From Oscillospiraceae bacterium (lineage in GTDB: Bacteria; Bacillota; Clostridia; Oscillospirales; CAG-272): DNA of 64,000 bases. The stretch's first letter is position 1; each line of letters opens with the position of its first letter. The stretch spans positions 1-64,000 of the forward strand of contig SVTJ01000009.1 in the NCBI GenBank assembly GCA_015063845.1, written 5' to 3'. The translations under genes were made by a program, and so were the position numbers. Positions 7,929 through 15,093 of the stretch are shown here, piece after piece. A model generated the notes under the pieces. It searched no databases. It was not told the DNA's origin and worked only from the letters and a program-made list of their open reading frames with translations.

Positions 7929-8248
7929 ATCCTGCCCTCCCCGTCTACGGTATTGAGGACGTAAAGCTCGCCCGAAAGAGTAGTCTTTCTCGCGCTTCCC
8001 GCTCTGCCTACCACCGCAAAGCTGCTCTTGCCGTGCGTCATCATGACCTCGTCGGGTATGCGCACCCGTCCGTCCTCACAAAGAGCTGTTACGCTTGTGC
8101 CCGAAGACGTCTGAAAGACCACGCTTTTGTCAAACGCTTCCCAGTCCTTTCCGAAGCACATCTCAAGGTATGTCACGTCAAAGCTACCCTTTATTCCGGC
8201 AATTATTCTCGCAGGTCTAAGAAAGCAACCGTCTACTTTTATCTTCAT
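7925..8248 (-). CDS. Putative phage baseplate/tail-type protein
   Basis: 107 aa from ATG 8248, chosen because AGGAG precedes it; the track start at 8296 has no RBS. It is soluble, beta-rich and without cysteine clusters or catalytic motifs. The phrase GSFDVTYLEMCFGKDWEAFDKSVVFQ resembles N-terminal parts of small phage structural proteins found upstream of lysis genes; that is a weak, remembered similarity. It is the first gene of the cassette; I see no convincing phage genes upstream. Confidence 0.35.
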   Translation of the reverse strand: MKIKVDGCFLRPARIIAGIKGSFDVTYLEMCFGKDWEAFDKSVVFQTSSGTSVTALCEDGRVRIPDEVMMTHGKSSFAVVGRAGSARKTTLSGELYVLNTVDGEGRI

Positions 8249-8310
8249 TTTGCTCCTTTTTTGCGGTCTGCCGTTATCCCATAAATATATTATCATAAAA
8301 TGCTTGCGTT

Positions 8311-8332
8311 TTACTGACTTCTTTTTGTCAGT
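8311..8332. repeat. Short inverted repeat in the divergent intergenic region
   Basis: ACTGAC / GTCAGT with an 8-10 nt loop, between the phage-like cassette and the plus-strand promoter at 8358. It could be an operator or the 5' leader of the cassette. No function is supported beyond the symmetry. Confidence 0.3.
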
Positions 8333-8357
8333 AGGTCGCTAAATTTACAAAATGTTG

Positions 8358-8386
8358 TTGAAATCGGCACGCATATGTGATATACT
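8358..8386 (+). promoter_or_regulatory. Promoter of the 8422 gene cluster
   Basis: TTGAAA (8358-8363), 17 bp, TATACT (8381-8386). The expected transcript start near 8393 leaves room for the start at 8422 but hardly for ATG 8401. Confidence 0.7.
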
Positions 8387-8421
8387 ATTTGGGTACACTT
8401 ATGAAAGGATCGATACAAACA

Positions 8422-8862
8422 ATGACAATCAAAGGCTTTATCAAAAAAGCTCTTTCTCATACCTGCGCGTATTTCACGCTCATAATGCTCGGCTACATCA
8501 TAATAGCCGCTATAATAAACGTTGGAGACGAGAAGCTTTTGCTCGACGGTGGCAGAACCGTTCTGTTCTTCCTTTTCTCTCTGCTTTGGGCATGTGCAAA
8601 CGTTATTTTTTCCATAAAAAGCATCGGTGGCGGAATAAGACTGTTTCTTCACTATCTCATAATACTATTTGCGTTTTTCACCTGCCTTATGCTTCCTCTG
8701 AAGCCCCGTACCTCGGGATACCTTATAGGTGTCGTGCTCTTCACGCTTATTTATTTCGCGGTAATGGGCATAATACACCTCATAACGGTGAAATTCAAGG
8801 CAAACGTAGAAAGCACGGAAAATTACGAAAAGCAGTTTTCTAAAAAGTCTTCCAAAAGATAA
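8422..8862 (+). CDS. Four-helix membrane protein (DUF3021-like)
   Basis: 146 aa from ATG 8422 (AAAGGA upstream). Four hydrophobic segments are visible at about residues 15-33, 45-65, 75-93 and 100-122, with short loops and a basic C-terminal tail (EKQFSKKSSKR). Size and topology fit DUF3021-type proteins, which often accompany LytTR regulators, but no LytTR gene is adjacent, so the label is tentative. It is the first gene of a small plus-strand unit with two lipoprotein genes (36 nt gap). Confidence 0.5.
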   Translation: MTIKGFIKKALSHTCAYFTLIMLGYIIIAAIINVGDEKLLLDGGRTVLFFLFSLLWACANVIFSIKSIGGGIRLFLHYLIILFAFFTCLMLPLKPRTSGYLIGVVLFTLIYFAVMGIIHLITVKFKANVESTENYEKQFSKKSSKR

Positions 8863-8898
8863 CAGTTGTTCGATCCGCTTCATTGTGGGAGAACGATC

Positions 8899-9672
8899 AT
8901 GAAAAACAAATATTTAAAGCTATCATATATTTCACTCACGCTTATCACTTCCCTTTTGCTTGTCTCTTGCGCAAAAAGCGTTACAGTTCAGGGCGGCGGT
9001 GAGCAACCGAAAGACACGGGAGATATCCTTGTGGAATGCGAGGATCTGGGTGACGAATATATTGATAGCTTTATTTTTTTAGGCGAATCAACGACCTATC
9101 ATATGAAAAGCAGAGGGGTTTTGCGCGACGGCACGCAGACAACTCAGGTGTGGGGACCGAAAAACGGAACGGTAAACCTGGATACCGACATCTCCTCACT
9201 CAAGATAGTTTATCCCGAGACGGGAGAGGAGCTGAGCGTTGGTGAGGCGGTGAGCAGAAAAAAGCCAAAAAGAATGCTTCTTACCTTTGGACTTAACGGA
9301 GCGGTGACAAAGGTAAAAAAGGGTGAGAAGTATTTCAAGACCTGCTATCTCACTCTCATAAACACCATTCGCTCAGCATGTCCCGAGACTGCGATAATAA
9401 TACAGTCCTGCTTCCCTATCGGTGAGAATATGGATATGAGCGCGTACACCGTTGACGTAAAAACGCTCAACGGCTATATCGACACGGTAAACATCTGGGC
9501 AAAAGAGCTTGCATATGAGCAAGGGCTCGGATATCTCAACACGCAAGAGGTGCTACGCGACGACAAAGGATTTTTAAAGACCGAGTATCAGGTCGGCGAC
9601 GGATATCACCTGAGCGTTGAGGGATATGAGGCAATACTCAAATATATAAGAACACACACCACGGGAGAATGA
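8899..9672 (+). CDS. SGNH/GDSL-type lipoprotein hydrolase
   Basis: 257 aa from ATG 8899 (GGGAG upstream). Lipoprotein signal with lipobox LVSC, Cys24 being the lipidated residue, so it is anchored outside the cytoplasmic membrane. SGNH-like elements: block I FLGEST around Ser64, a Gly/Asn block LTFGLNG near 140 and the C-terminal DGYHLSVEGY supplying Asp and His. The protein probably removes acyl groups from a cell-surface polymer or glycan; the substrate is unknown. GES replaces the classical GDS. It overlaps the start region of the next lipoprotein gene, so the two are likely coupled. Confidence 0.75.
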   Translation: MKNKYLKLSYISLTLITSLLLVSCAKSVTVQGGGEQPKDTGDILVECEDLGDEYIDSFIFLGESTTYHMKSRGVLRDGTQTTQVWGPKNGTVNLDTDISSLKIVYPETGEELSVGEAVSRKKPKRMLLTFGLNGAVTKVKKGEKYFKTCYLTLINTIRSACPETAIIIQSCFPIGENMDMSAYTVDVKTLNGYIDTVNIWAKELAYEQGLGYLNTQEVLRDDKGFLKTEYQVGDGYHLSVEGYEAILKYIRTHTTGE

Positions 9673-9674
9673 TA

Positions 9675-10166
9675 ATGAAAAAATTACGAGCATTAATGAT
9701 ACTTTTTGCGTGTGCTTGCGCTTGCCTTGCGTCCTGCGCGCGCACCAAATACACCGACGTAACGCCTTGCAAGGACGTCAGCGCGCTTGCGGCGCAAGAG
9801 CTTGGCGACGGGCTTGAATACACCGAATTTGACGCCTCGCACCGTGAGTTTTATTTTACGGACAGCGAGCTTTATGACGATTGCAGCTTGATATACTCGA
9901 CCGATACCAACAATATCAATGAAATAGGCGTGTTCCACGCAACGGACGAAAAAGCGGCAAAGCACCTTGAAGCAAAATGTCTGGATTATATTGAAGAAAT
10001 GAGAGAGGGCGAGCGCGCTTTTATCGCAAGCTACGCTCCCGAGGAGCTTCCAAAGCTTGACGGCGCAAAGGTCCATCGATTTGGAAACTACGTGGTCTAT
10101 ACCGTGCTTCCCAAGGATAGATCCTACGACGTTATCGATAAAATAGAAAACAGCTTGATGAAATAG
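9675..10166 (+). CDS. DUF4358 lipoprotein
   Basis: 163 aa from ATG 9675, preferred over ATG 9669 because GGGAG is then 7 nt away. Lipobox LASC with Cys21. The remainder matches the general layout of DUF4358 proteins: a FTDSELYDDCSLIYS segment, a DEKAAK.LE helix and NYVVYTVLPKD near the C terminus. The function of the family is unknown. It frequently sits beside SGNH hydrolases or O-acyltransferases in Clostridia, which agrees with the neighbour here. Confidence 0.75.
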   Translation: MKKLRALMILFACACACLASCARTKYTDVTPCKDVSALAAQELGDGLEYTEFDASHREFYFTDSELYDDCSLIYSTDTNNINEIGVFHATDEKAAKHLEAKCLDYIEEMREGERAFIASYAPEELPKLDGAKVHRFGNYVVYTVLPKDRSYDVIDKIENSLMK

Positions 10167-10195
10167 TTTTTTGTCACGAAAGATCTTTAAATTTT

Positions 10196-10232
10196 AAATT
10201 AGGATTTGTCGGTGTGTTCACACAGCACCCAT
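10196..10232. repeat. Solo terminal repeat of the 440-bp element
   Basis: AAATTAGGATTTGTCGGTGT followed by GTTCACACAGCACCC matches the left end of the element at 61627 almost base for base, but the body that should follow is missing. It is followed directly by a different repeat (10233). Confidence 0.75.
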
Positions 10233-10373
10233 AAGCCTCCCTCCGAGAGGGAGGGGGACCACGAAGTGGTGGAAGGAGCTGGCGTGCATACGGAGGTAAG
10301 ATATAACGCTATTGTACACGAGCTCTCCCTCAGTCTCGCATTCGCTCGACAGCTCCCTCCGCAGGGAGCCTTT
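10233..10373. repeat. Second MITE-like repeat (CTCCCTC family)
   Basis: About 140 bp bounded by imperfect inverted ends (AAGCCTCCCT / AGGGAGCCTTT) and full of palindromes: CCTCCCTC.GAGGGAGG, CCACGAAGTGG and a central AGTCTCGCATTCGCTCGAC. From memory, such CTCCCTC/GAGGGAG repeats are widely dispersed in gut Clostridia. No coding content is credible. It appears inserted behind a solo end of the other element. Confidence 0.6.
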
Positions 10374-10403
10374 GTTGCAATGCGATGCCATTTGTGCACT
10401 TTC

Positions 10404-10844
10404 AAATTAGGATTTATAGATGTGTTCGCACAGCACCTATTTTTAAAAGTTTTAGTCAAGTTTTTTCAAAAACTTGCGGGGTCAAGGGGCGGCGTCCATT
10501 GTCGCTCGTCGCAACGAGCGAAACACCTTGCGGTGAGAAGGAGGTCTGGAGGGAACCTCCAGGCGCGCGTCGCAACGCGCGAAATCCCATATCGTTACGT
10601 AAAGTAACTTTGTGTTAACAAGGGGTCCGCTGCCTGCGGGCAGCGCTGGGAGGTCCCTAAACGTTTCGCTTTGCGAAACCTTACGGTTGAGCTTGCTCAA
10701 CCATAGACCCACCGTGACCGTGAGGGTGTTCCGACGCTTGCGAGCGTCGGCAAGCCTACGCGGCTTGTGCGCGAAAACTTTTGAAAAAGTTTTATCAAAA
10801 CTTTTAAGCGGGGTGCTTGCGAACTCCCAGACAAATCCTAATTT
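10404..10844 (-). repeat. 440-bp palindrome-rich element, copy A
   Basis: Bounded by AAATTAGGATTTATAG... and ...AGACAAATCCTAATTT. Its reverse complement aligns end to end with copy B (61627-62072), so the copies are in opposite orientation. Near the ends lie AT palindromes (CAAGTTTTTGAAAAAACTTG type). The body holds shared hairpins (GTTTCGCTTTGCGAAAC, GGTTGAGCTTGCTCAACC) and four slots with perfect palindromes at 10502-10521, 10564-10581, 10628-10645 and 10731-10750. The ORFs predicted here (for example 10206 and 10612) are by-products of the palindromes. No transposase is present, so it is non-autonomous. Confidence 0.85.
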
Positions 10845-10866
10845 GAAGTAATCTTGTTTTCGGCAC

Positions 10867-10895
10867 TTTACATTAGTGCTATATTATGTTATAAT
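10867..10895 (+). promoter_or_regulatory. Promoter of the BspA-like gene
   Basis: TTTACA (10867-10872), 17 bp, TATAAT (10890-10895), starting about 20 bp outside the repeat end. Confidence 0.7.
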
Positions 10896-10925
10896 TATTA
10901 CACGACACGTTTCGGGAGGGTAAAG

Positions 10926-12236
10926 ATGAGAAAGTTAAAGATAGTCTTACTGACGTCGGGAATACTTTTACTGCTTATGGTAGTGGCCTTATTTTTTGCC
11001 TTCAAGGAATTCTTATACAAGCCCAACGACGGGGACGTTGCTCCCGATATGCAGCAAGCTCCAAGCGACAGCAACAGCAATGGCGGCGGCGAAAGCGGCG
11101 CATCAAAGGTTGTACTGACACCTTCGGACGCAAGTAAAAATCTGTTATATCAAAAGGGTGCTGACGGCGCGTCATACGTAGTCAAGGGTATCGGGCTTTG
11201 TACCGACACGGACATAATCATTCCAGATACCTGCAACGGATATCCCGTTGTCGCGATAGACGTAGCGGCTTTCAAGGATAACAGAAACATAACCTCGGTG
11301 GTCGTCGGCGCTAACGTAACGAGTATCGCGGAAAGTGCCTTTCTCAACTGCACACGCCTTACGTCGGTCACCTTGCCCGACGGTCTTAAGGCACTCAGAA
11401 CAAACGCTTTCGGCGGATGCGTTTCTATCAAGAGCTTGGTGATACCGTCAAGTGTGACCTCTATATCCGCAGGTGCTCTCAACGACACGGCAATAGTAGA
11501 CCTTACTTTTCCCATCGCAAACCTTGCCGATATAGAATATCTTTTCTGCTCCGACATTACTCACCACACACCCACGACTTTAAAGACGCTGACCGTCACG
11601 AGTGGAACGACCGTTCCTGCCTTCTTCTTCTCTAGCGCTTCAAGCATCACTTCCATATCCCTGCCTCACACCGTCACGATCATAGACACGTCAGCATTTG
11701 TATTTTGTTATCTGCTTGAAAGTATAACCGTTGACGAGAACAATACGGTATACCGTTCGGTGGACGGAAATCTTTATACAAAGGATATGAAGACCATCGT
11801 AAAATACGCCATAGGAAGGACCGAACCCTCGTTTACTCTCCCGTCGAGTGTTACAGACATCGGAACATATGCTTTTTACAGCGTGAAAAATCTTACGTCA
11901 ATAACTATCCCGAACACCGTAAAAACAATACATTACGGCGCATTTATGTACTCAAGCATTACGAGCGTAGATATTCCCGACAGCGTAACGACCATCAAAA
12001 ACAGCGCATTCTATCAGTGCAATTCTCTGCTGAGCGTTACTATCGGTATGGGAGTAAACAGGATCGAGGAAAATGCTTTCAGCGACTGCCAGAAGCTTGA
12101 TAGCGTCGTTTTTATGAACAAGAACGGCTGGATGGCAGACCAATATGAGATCACTCCCGCGGAGCTTGAGGACCCCGCGACCGCCGCGGCGTATCTCGAC
12201 TCTCCTTATGGCGACAACGTCTGGACACGAACTTAA
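10926..12236 (+). CDS. BspA-like leucine-rich repeat protein, membrane anchored
   Basis: 436 aa from ATG 10926 after GGGAGGGTAAAG; the track start upstream lies in the promoter. One N-terminal membrane helix (residues ~5-25) acts as a signal anchor. A low-complexity Ser/Asn/Gly linker (~35-60) follows, then LRR_5-type repeats to about residue 410, seen as repeated phrases such as SVTLPDGLKAL, SLVIPSSVTSI and SVDIPDSVTTI with AF..C cores. No LPXTG or sorting signal is visible. Such proteins are usually surface displayed and are suspected adhesins; the ligand is unknown. It forms a single-gene unit. Confidence 0.85.
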   Translation: MRKLKIVLLTSGILLLLMVVALFFAFKEFLYKPNDGDVAPDMQQAPSDSNSNGGGESGASKVVLTPSDASKNLLYQKGADGASYVVKGIGLCTDTDIIIPDTCNGYPVVAIDVAAFKDNRNITSVVVGANVTSIAESAFLNCTRLTSVTLPDGLKALRTNAFGGCVSIKSLVIPSSVTSISAGALNDTAIVDLTFPIANLADIEYLFCSDITHHTPTTLKTLTVTSGTTVPAFFFSSASSITSISLPHTVTIIDTSAFVFCYLLESITVDENNTVYRSVDGNLYTKDMKTIVKYAIGRTEPSFTLPSSVTDIGTYAFYSVKNLTSITIPNTVKTIHYGAFMYSSITSVDIPDSVTTIKNSAFYQCNSLLSVTIGMGVNRIEENAFSDCQKLDSVVFMNKNGWMADQYEITPAELEDPATAAAYLDSPYGDNVWTRT

Positions 12237-12241
12237 TAAAT

Positions 12242-12293
12242 AATGCCCGATATAGCGTGAACAACTCACTCTGCGTCGGGCATTTGCTTTTTC
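12242..12293 (+). terminator. Terminator of the BspA-like gene
   Basis: AATGCCCGA / TCGGGCATT stem with inner GTGA / TCAC, followed by TGCTTTTT. Confidence 0.85.
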
Positions 12294-12305
12294 TCTGAAA
12301 AAAAT

Positions 12306-12332
12306 AAAAGGTGTTCGTTCAGAACACCTTTT
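12306..12332 (-). terminator. Terminator of rplS
   Basis: AAAAGGTGTTC / GAACACCTTTT stem, 11 bp, with T-rich DNA on both sides, so it can work bidirectionally. Confidence 0.85.
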
Positions 12333-12341
12333 ATTTTTAGG

Positions 12342-12683
12342 TTAGATCTTTTCCTTAACCTTAGAAGCCTTACCAACTCTGTCGCGGAGATAGTAGAGCT
12401 TTGCTCTTCTTACCTTACCCTGACGAATAACGTCAACCTTCTCTACGTTGGGAGAATGGATGGGGAAAGTCTTCTCAACGCCGCAGCCGTAGGATACGCG
12501 TCTTACTGTGAATGTCTCGGAGATTCCGCCGCCGTGCTTAGCGATAACAGTTCCCTCGAACATCTGGATTCTCTCTCTGGAACCCTCTTTGATCTTGTTG
12601 TGAACACGGATAGTGTCACCAATGTTGATTACCGGAACTTCGGTCTTCAACTGCTCGTTTGTAAAAGCCTGAAGCAAATTCAT
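12342..12683 (-). CDS. rplS: 50S ribosomal protein L19
   Basis: 113 aa, the normal length. It binds 23S rRNA at the interface with the small subunit. Conserved family text is present: [44 protein letters not shown] and [23 protein letters not shown] follows AGGAGGACTGAAAG. It is transcribed alone from the promoter at 12774-12802 through a ~90-nt leader. Confidence 0.98.
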   Translation of the reverse strand: MNLLQAFTNEQLKTEVPVINIGDTIRVHNKIKEGSRERIQMFEGTVIAKHGGGISETFTVRRVSYGCGVEKTFPIHSPNVEKVDVIRQGKVRRAKLYYLRDRVGKASKVKEKI

Positions 12684-12689
12684 CTTTCA

Positions 12690-12768
12690 GTCCTCCTAAA
12701 AGTAATATCCAAGCGTTCATGCAGAGCTTCGCAGCGGACCGCTTTTCCTTGTGTTTTGCACACAACGC
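12690..12768 (-). promoter_or_regulatory. rplS leader (candidate L19 leader RNA)
   Basis: The transcript region before rplS contains stem-forming runs GTTGTGTGCAAAACACAAG and AGCGGTCCGCTGCGAAGCTCT. Many Firmicutes carry an L19-binding leader in this position. Whether this one matches the Rfam L19_leader model needs a covariance search. Confidence 0.4.
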
Positions 12769-12773
12769 ATTAT

Positions 12774-12802
12774 ATTATAACATAAAAGATTTTATTTTGC
12801 AA
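12774..12802 (-). promoter_or_regulatory. Promoter of rplS
   Basis: Minus strand TTGCAA (12797-12802), 17 bp, TATAAT (12774-12779). Confidence 0.75.
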
Positions 12803-12820
12803 TACCTTTTTTGCAATTTT

Positions 12821-14263
12821 TTAAGATTTTTCTTCTCTTTTGCCCTTTATCATTGCAAAAGCTCTCAAAACTATCGGTTTTACCGCTCTTATTATATCCT
12901 TGCCGTTAAATATCAGCACGAACAGCACGATCGCTATCTGAGCGTACTTCCAATATCTTATCTCGCTCACCATTATAAAGACCTGCGCCATTATCGCCGC
13001 GCTGTTTATTATGAGCTTTAGCGTATGCATATTGAATTTTACGTAAAAGCGCGTATCATACGCTCTTATCGCAAACACGGCAACGTAGCTTATGACCGTT
13101 GCCACAGCAGCACCCATCGCTCCCCTTTCGGGTATGAGCACGAAGTTGAGTACTACGTTTACAAGCGCGCCTGCCATTGAGGTCAGCATCGACATAACGC
13201 TCTTTTTCTCAAGGAAATAAACGCTTCCAAGGAAGGACACGAGTGCCGAAAACGTAGTAGCAATTACAAGCACGGGCACATATTCCCACGACTGATAATA
13301 GCTATCCGCCAAAAGCAGCCTTGTAAGTATCTTAGAGCCCGCGATTATCACCGACGCGCCCATAAATATGATACCCATATAGTTCTTATACACGTTTGAG
13401 AAAAAGTTCGTTCTCTCATCCTCGTCAGCGTCCTTTACCACCGAGAACTGCCAAGCCTCGATAAACACTCCGCAAACAAGCGTGAGTAGCGTTGGCAACT
13501 TATATGCCGCCGCATAAAGTCCGTTCTCAGCCGTTCCGCAATATGCTGTGACGATATATCTGTCGCTTACCGAGGTTATCAGCCACATCATCGTAGTCGG
13601 AATATACGGTATACTGAATTTTAGCATTCGTGACAAGCAGTCTTTGTCAATGCTGCGAATGCGGATGTATTTGTAAAGTCGAGCAACAAAGAATAAAACG
13701 AGCGTAGTACAAAGATCAGCAGCCACAACAGACGCCACGTATCCCGTAGCACCCATATCGAATGCAACAAGAAATACGATATTAAAGCCAATAGTAAGAA
13801 CGGTATTTGCTATGCCCTGTGCAGCAAACAACGCGGTCTTTCCGATCGCGCGGATAAAGCTCGCCACCACCGAATGCAGGTTGGCACATATAACGTACGC
13901 TGCAACCAAAAATACGTAGCTTTCAAGTACGTCATATATTCTCAATATTTGAACTGCGCCGAACGTAAGAGCACTTCCGAGAAGTATGACAAACAGTGCA
14001 GAGGTGAACGTGCGGCGCTCGTCCTTTATATCTCCGTTCGATTCGAGTGCAAAACGGAAAAGCCCCTCACATATACCGACCGATGCAAGCGGAATTATAA
14101 GATTTGCCGTTTGCGTTACGATATCCGCGATACCGAATTCCTCTGTTGAGAGAAGCGCGGTATAGAGCGGCATAAGCAGGAACACCAGCAGCTTTGACGT
14201 GAACGTTCCTGCCGCAAGTATCGCTGTATGAGATATCAGTCTTTTGTATTTACCCTCTGGCAT
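12821..14263 (-). CDS. Polysaccharide flippase (Wzx/MATE-MVF superfamily)
   Basis: 480 aa from ATG 14263; the TTG at 14269 would overlap yebC. About 12-14 hydrophobic segments run through the whole protein. The N terminus SHTAILAAGTFTSKLLVFLLMPLYT matches the oligosaccharide flippase family, which moves lipid-linked repeat units across the membrane. The C-terminal tail is basic (MIKGKREEKS). It starts 2 nt after the yebC stop, so it is cotranscribed with yebC. No polymerase or glycosyltransferase is adjacent; the closest sugar cluster is at 25.6-29.4 kb. Confidence 0.85.
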   Translation of the reverse strand: MPEGKYKRLISHTAILAAGTFTSKLLVFLLMPLYTALLSTEEFGIADIVTQTANLIIPLASVGICEGLFRFALESNGDIKDERRTFTSALFVILLGSALTFGAVQILRIYDVLESYVFLVAAYVICANLHSVVASFIRAIGKTALFAAQGIANTVLTIGFNIVFLVAFDMGATGYVASVVAADLCTTLVLFFVARLYKYIRIRSIDKDCLSRMLKFSIPYIPTTMMWLITSVSDRYIVTAYCGTAENGLYAAAYKLPTLLTLVCGVFIEAWQFSVVKDADEDERTNFFSNVYKNYMGIIFMGASVIIAGSKILTRLLLADSYYQSWEYVPVLVIATTFSALVSFLGSVYFLEKKSVMSMLTSMAGALVNVVLNFVLIPERGAMGAAVATVISYVAVFAIRAYDTRFYVKFNMHTLKLIINSAAIMAQVFIMVSEIRYWKYAQIAIVLFVLIFNGKDIIRAVKPIVLRAFAMIKGKREEKS

Positions 14264-14265
14264 AC

Positions 14266-14997
14266 TCAATCGCAGTTTTCCCAGTTATGGTAGACGTTCA
14301 TAACGTCATCGTCGTCCTCAAGCTTTTCTATAAGAAGCTCCATAAACTTTATGTCGTCCTCGCTGTCAAGCGTTACGTAGTTGGACGCTATCTTGGTCTT
14401 TTCTGCGGAAAGAAGCGTATATCCCGCGCCCTCAAGGTCCTCTTTAACAGCGTAAAGGTCATCGGGCTCGGTGTATATCTCAAATACCTCTCCCTCAGCG
14501 GCAAAGTCCTCAGCGCCTGCCTCGAGAGCCGTCTCCATAAGCTTATCCTCGTCTATATCGCCGTCCTCGTTCGAGATAACGATAAGTCCCTTCTCGGAAA
14601 AGAGATAGGACACACAGCCCGACTGTCCCATATTTCCGTGGTACTTGGAGAAATAAGAGCGAACATTACCTGCCGTACGGTTTCTGTTGTCAGTTGTAGC
14701 CTCAACTATAACCGCGATTCCCGCAGGACCGTAGCCCTCGTATACTACCTCCTCGTAGTTCTCACCTGTGCTTCCGAGAGCCTTCTTTATTGTACGCTCG
14801 ATATTATCGTTAGGTACGTTATTTGACTTTGCCTTAAGTATAAGGTCACGGAGCTTGGAGTTGGAATTAGGGTCTCCGCCACCCGCCTTAACCGCAATGG
14901 TTATCTCCTTACCTATTTTTGTAAACACCTTCGCTCTCTGCGCGTCGGTCTTTTCCTTCTTGTGCTTGATGTTAGCCCATTTACTGTGTCCTGACAT
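14266..14997 (-). CDS. yebC: YebC/PmpR family regulatory protein
   Basis: 243 aa, normal length. Starts with the family signature MSGHSKWANIKHKKEKTDAQ and has all three domains, including NIERTIKKALG and YEGYGPAGIAVIVEATTDN. YebC-type proteins were described as transcription factors; members of the family have also been shown to ease translation at polyproline stalls. ATG follows GAGAGGTAAACGAAA. First gene of a two-gene unit with the flippase. Confidence 0.96.
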   Translation of the reverse strand: MSGHSKWANIKHKKEKTDAQRAKVFTKIGKEITIAVKAGGGDPNSNSKLRDLILKAKSNNVPNDNIERTIKKALGSTGENYEEVVYEGYGPAGIAVIVEATTDNRNRTAGNVRSYFSKYHGNMGQSGCVSYLFSEKGLIVISNEDGDIDEDKLMETALEAGAEDFAAEGEVFEIYTEPDDLYAVKEDLEGAGYTLLSAEKTKIASNYVTLDSEDDIKFMELLIEKLEDDDDVMNVYHNWENCD

Positions 14998-15063
14998 TTT
15001 CGTTTACCTCTCTATACTATACTAATATTATGCTGTTAAATTTTTTGCTTTAGTTTTCTTTTG

Positions 15064-15093
15064 CTTACTTTTCTTTTTTAAAAGAAAAGTAAG
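15064..15093 (-). terminator. AT-rich palindrome immediately after argS
   Basis: CTTACTTTTCTTTT / AAAAGAAAAGTAAG, 14-bp perfect stem directly abutting the argS stop. It is GC-poor for an intrinsic terminator, but on the minus strand it is followed by T-containing DNA. It probably marks the argS 3' end. Confidence 0.5.

Noticed and set aside
10206-10851. Several ORFs of 76-133 aa (10206, 10385, 10482, 10612)
   Set aside because: They run through the repeat cluster; palindromes generate Arg/Ser/Ala-rich open frames. The same artefacts occur in copy B (61637, 61870).
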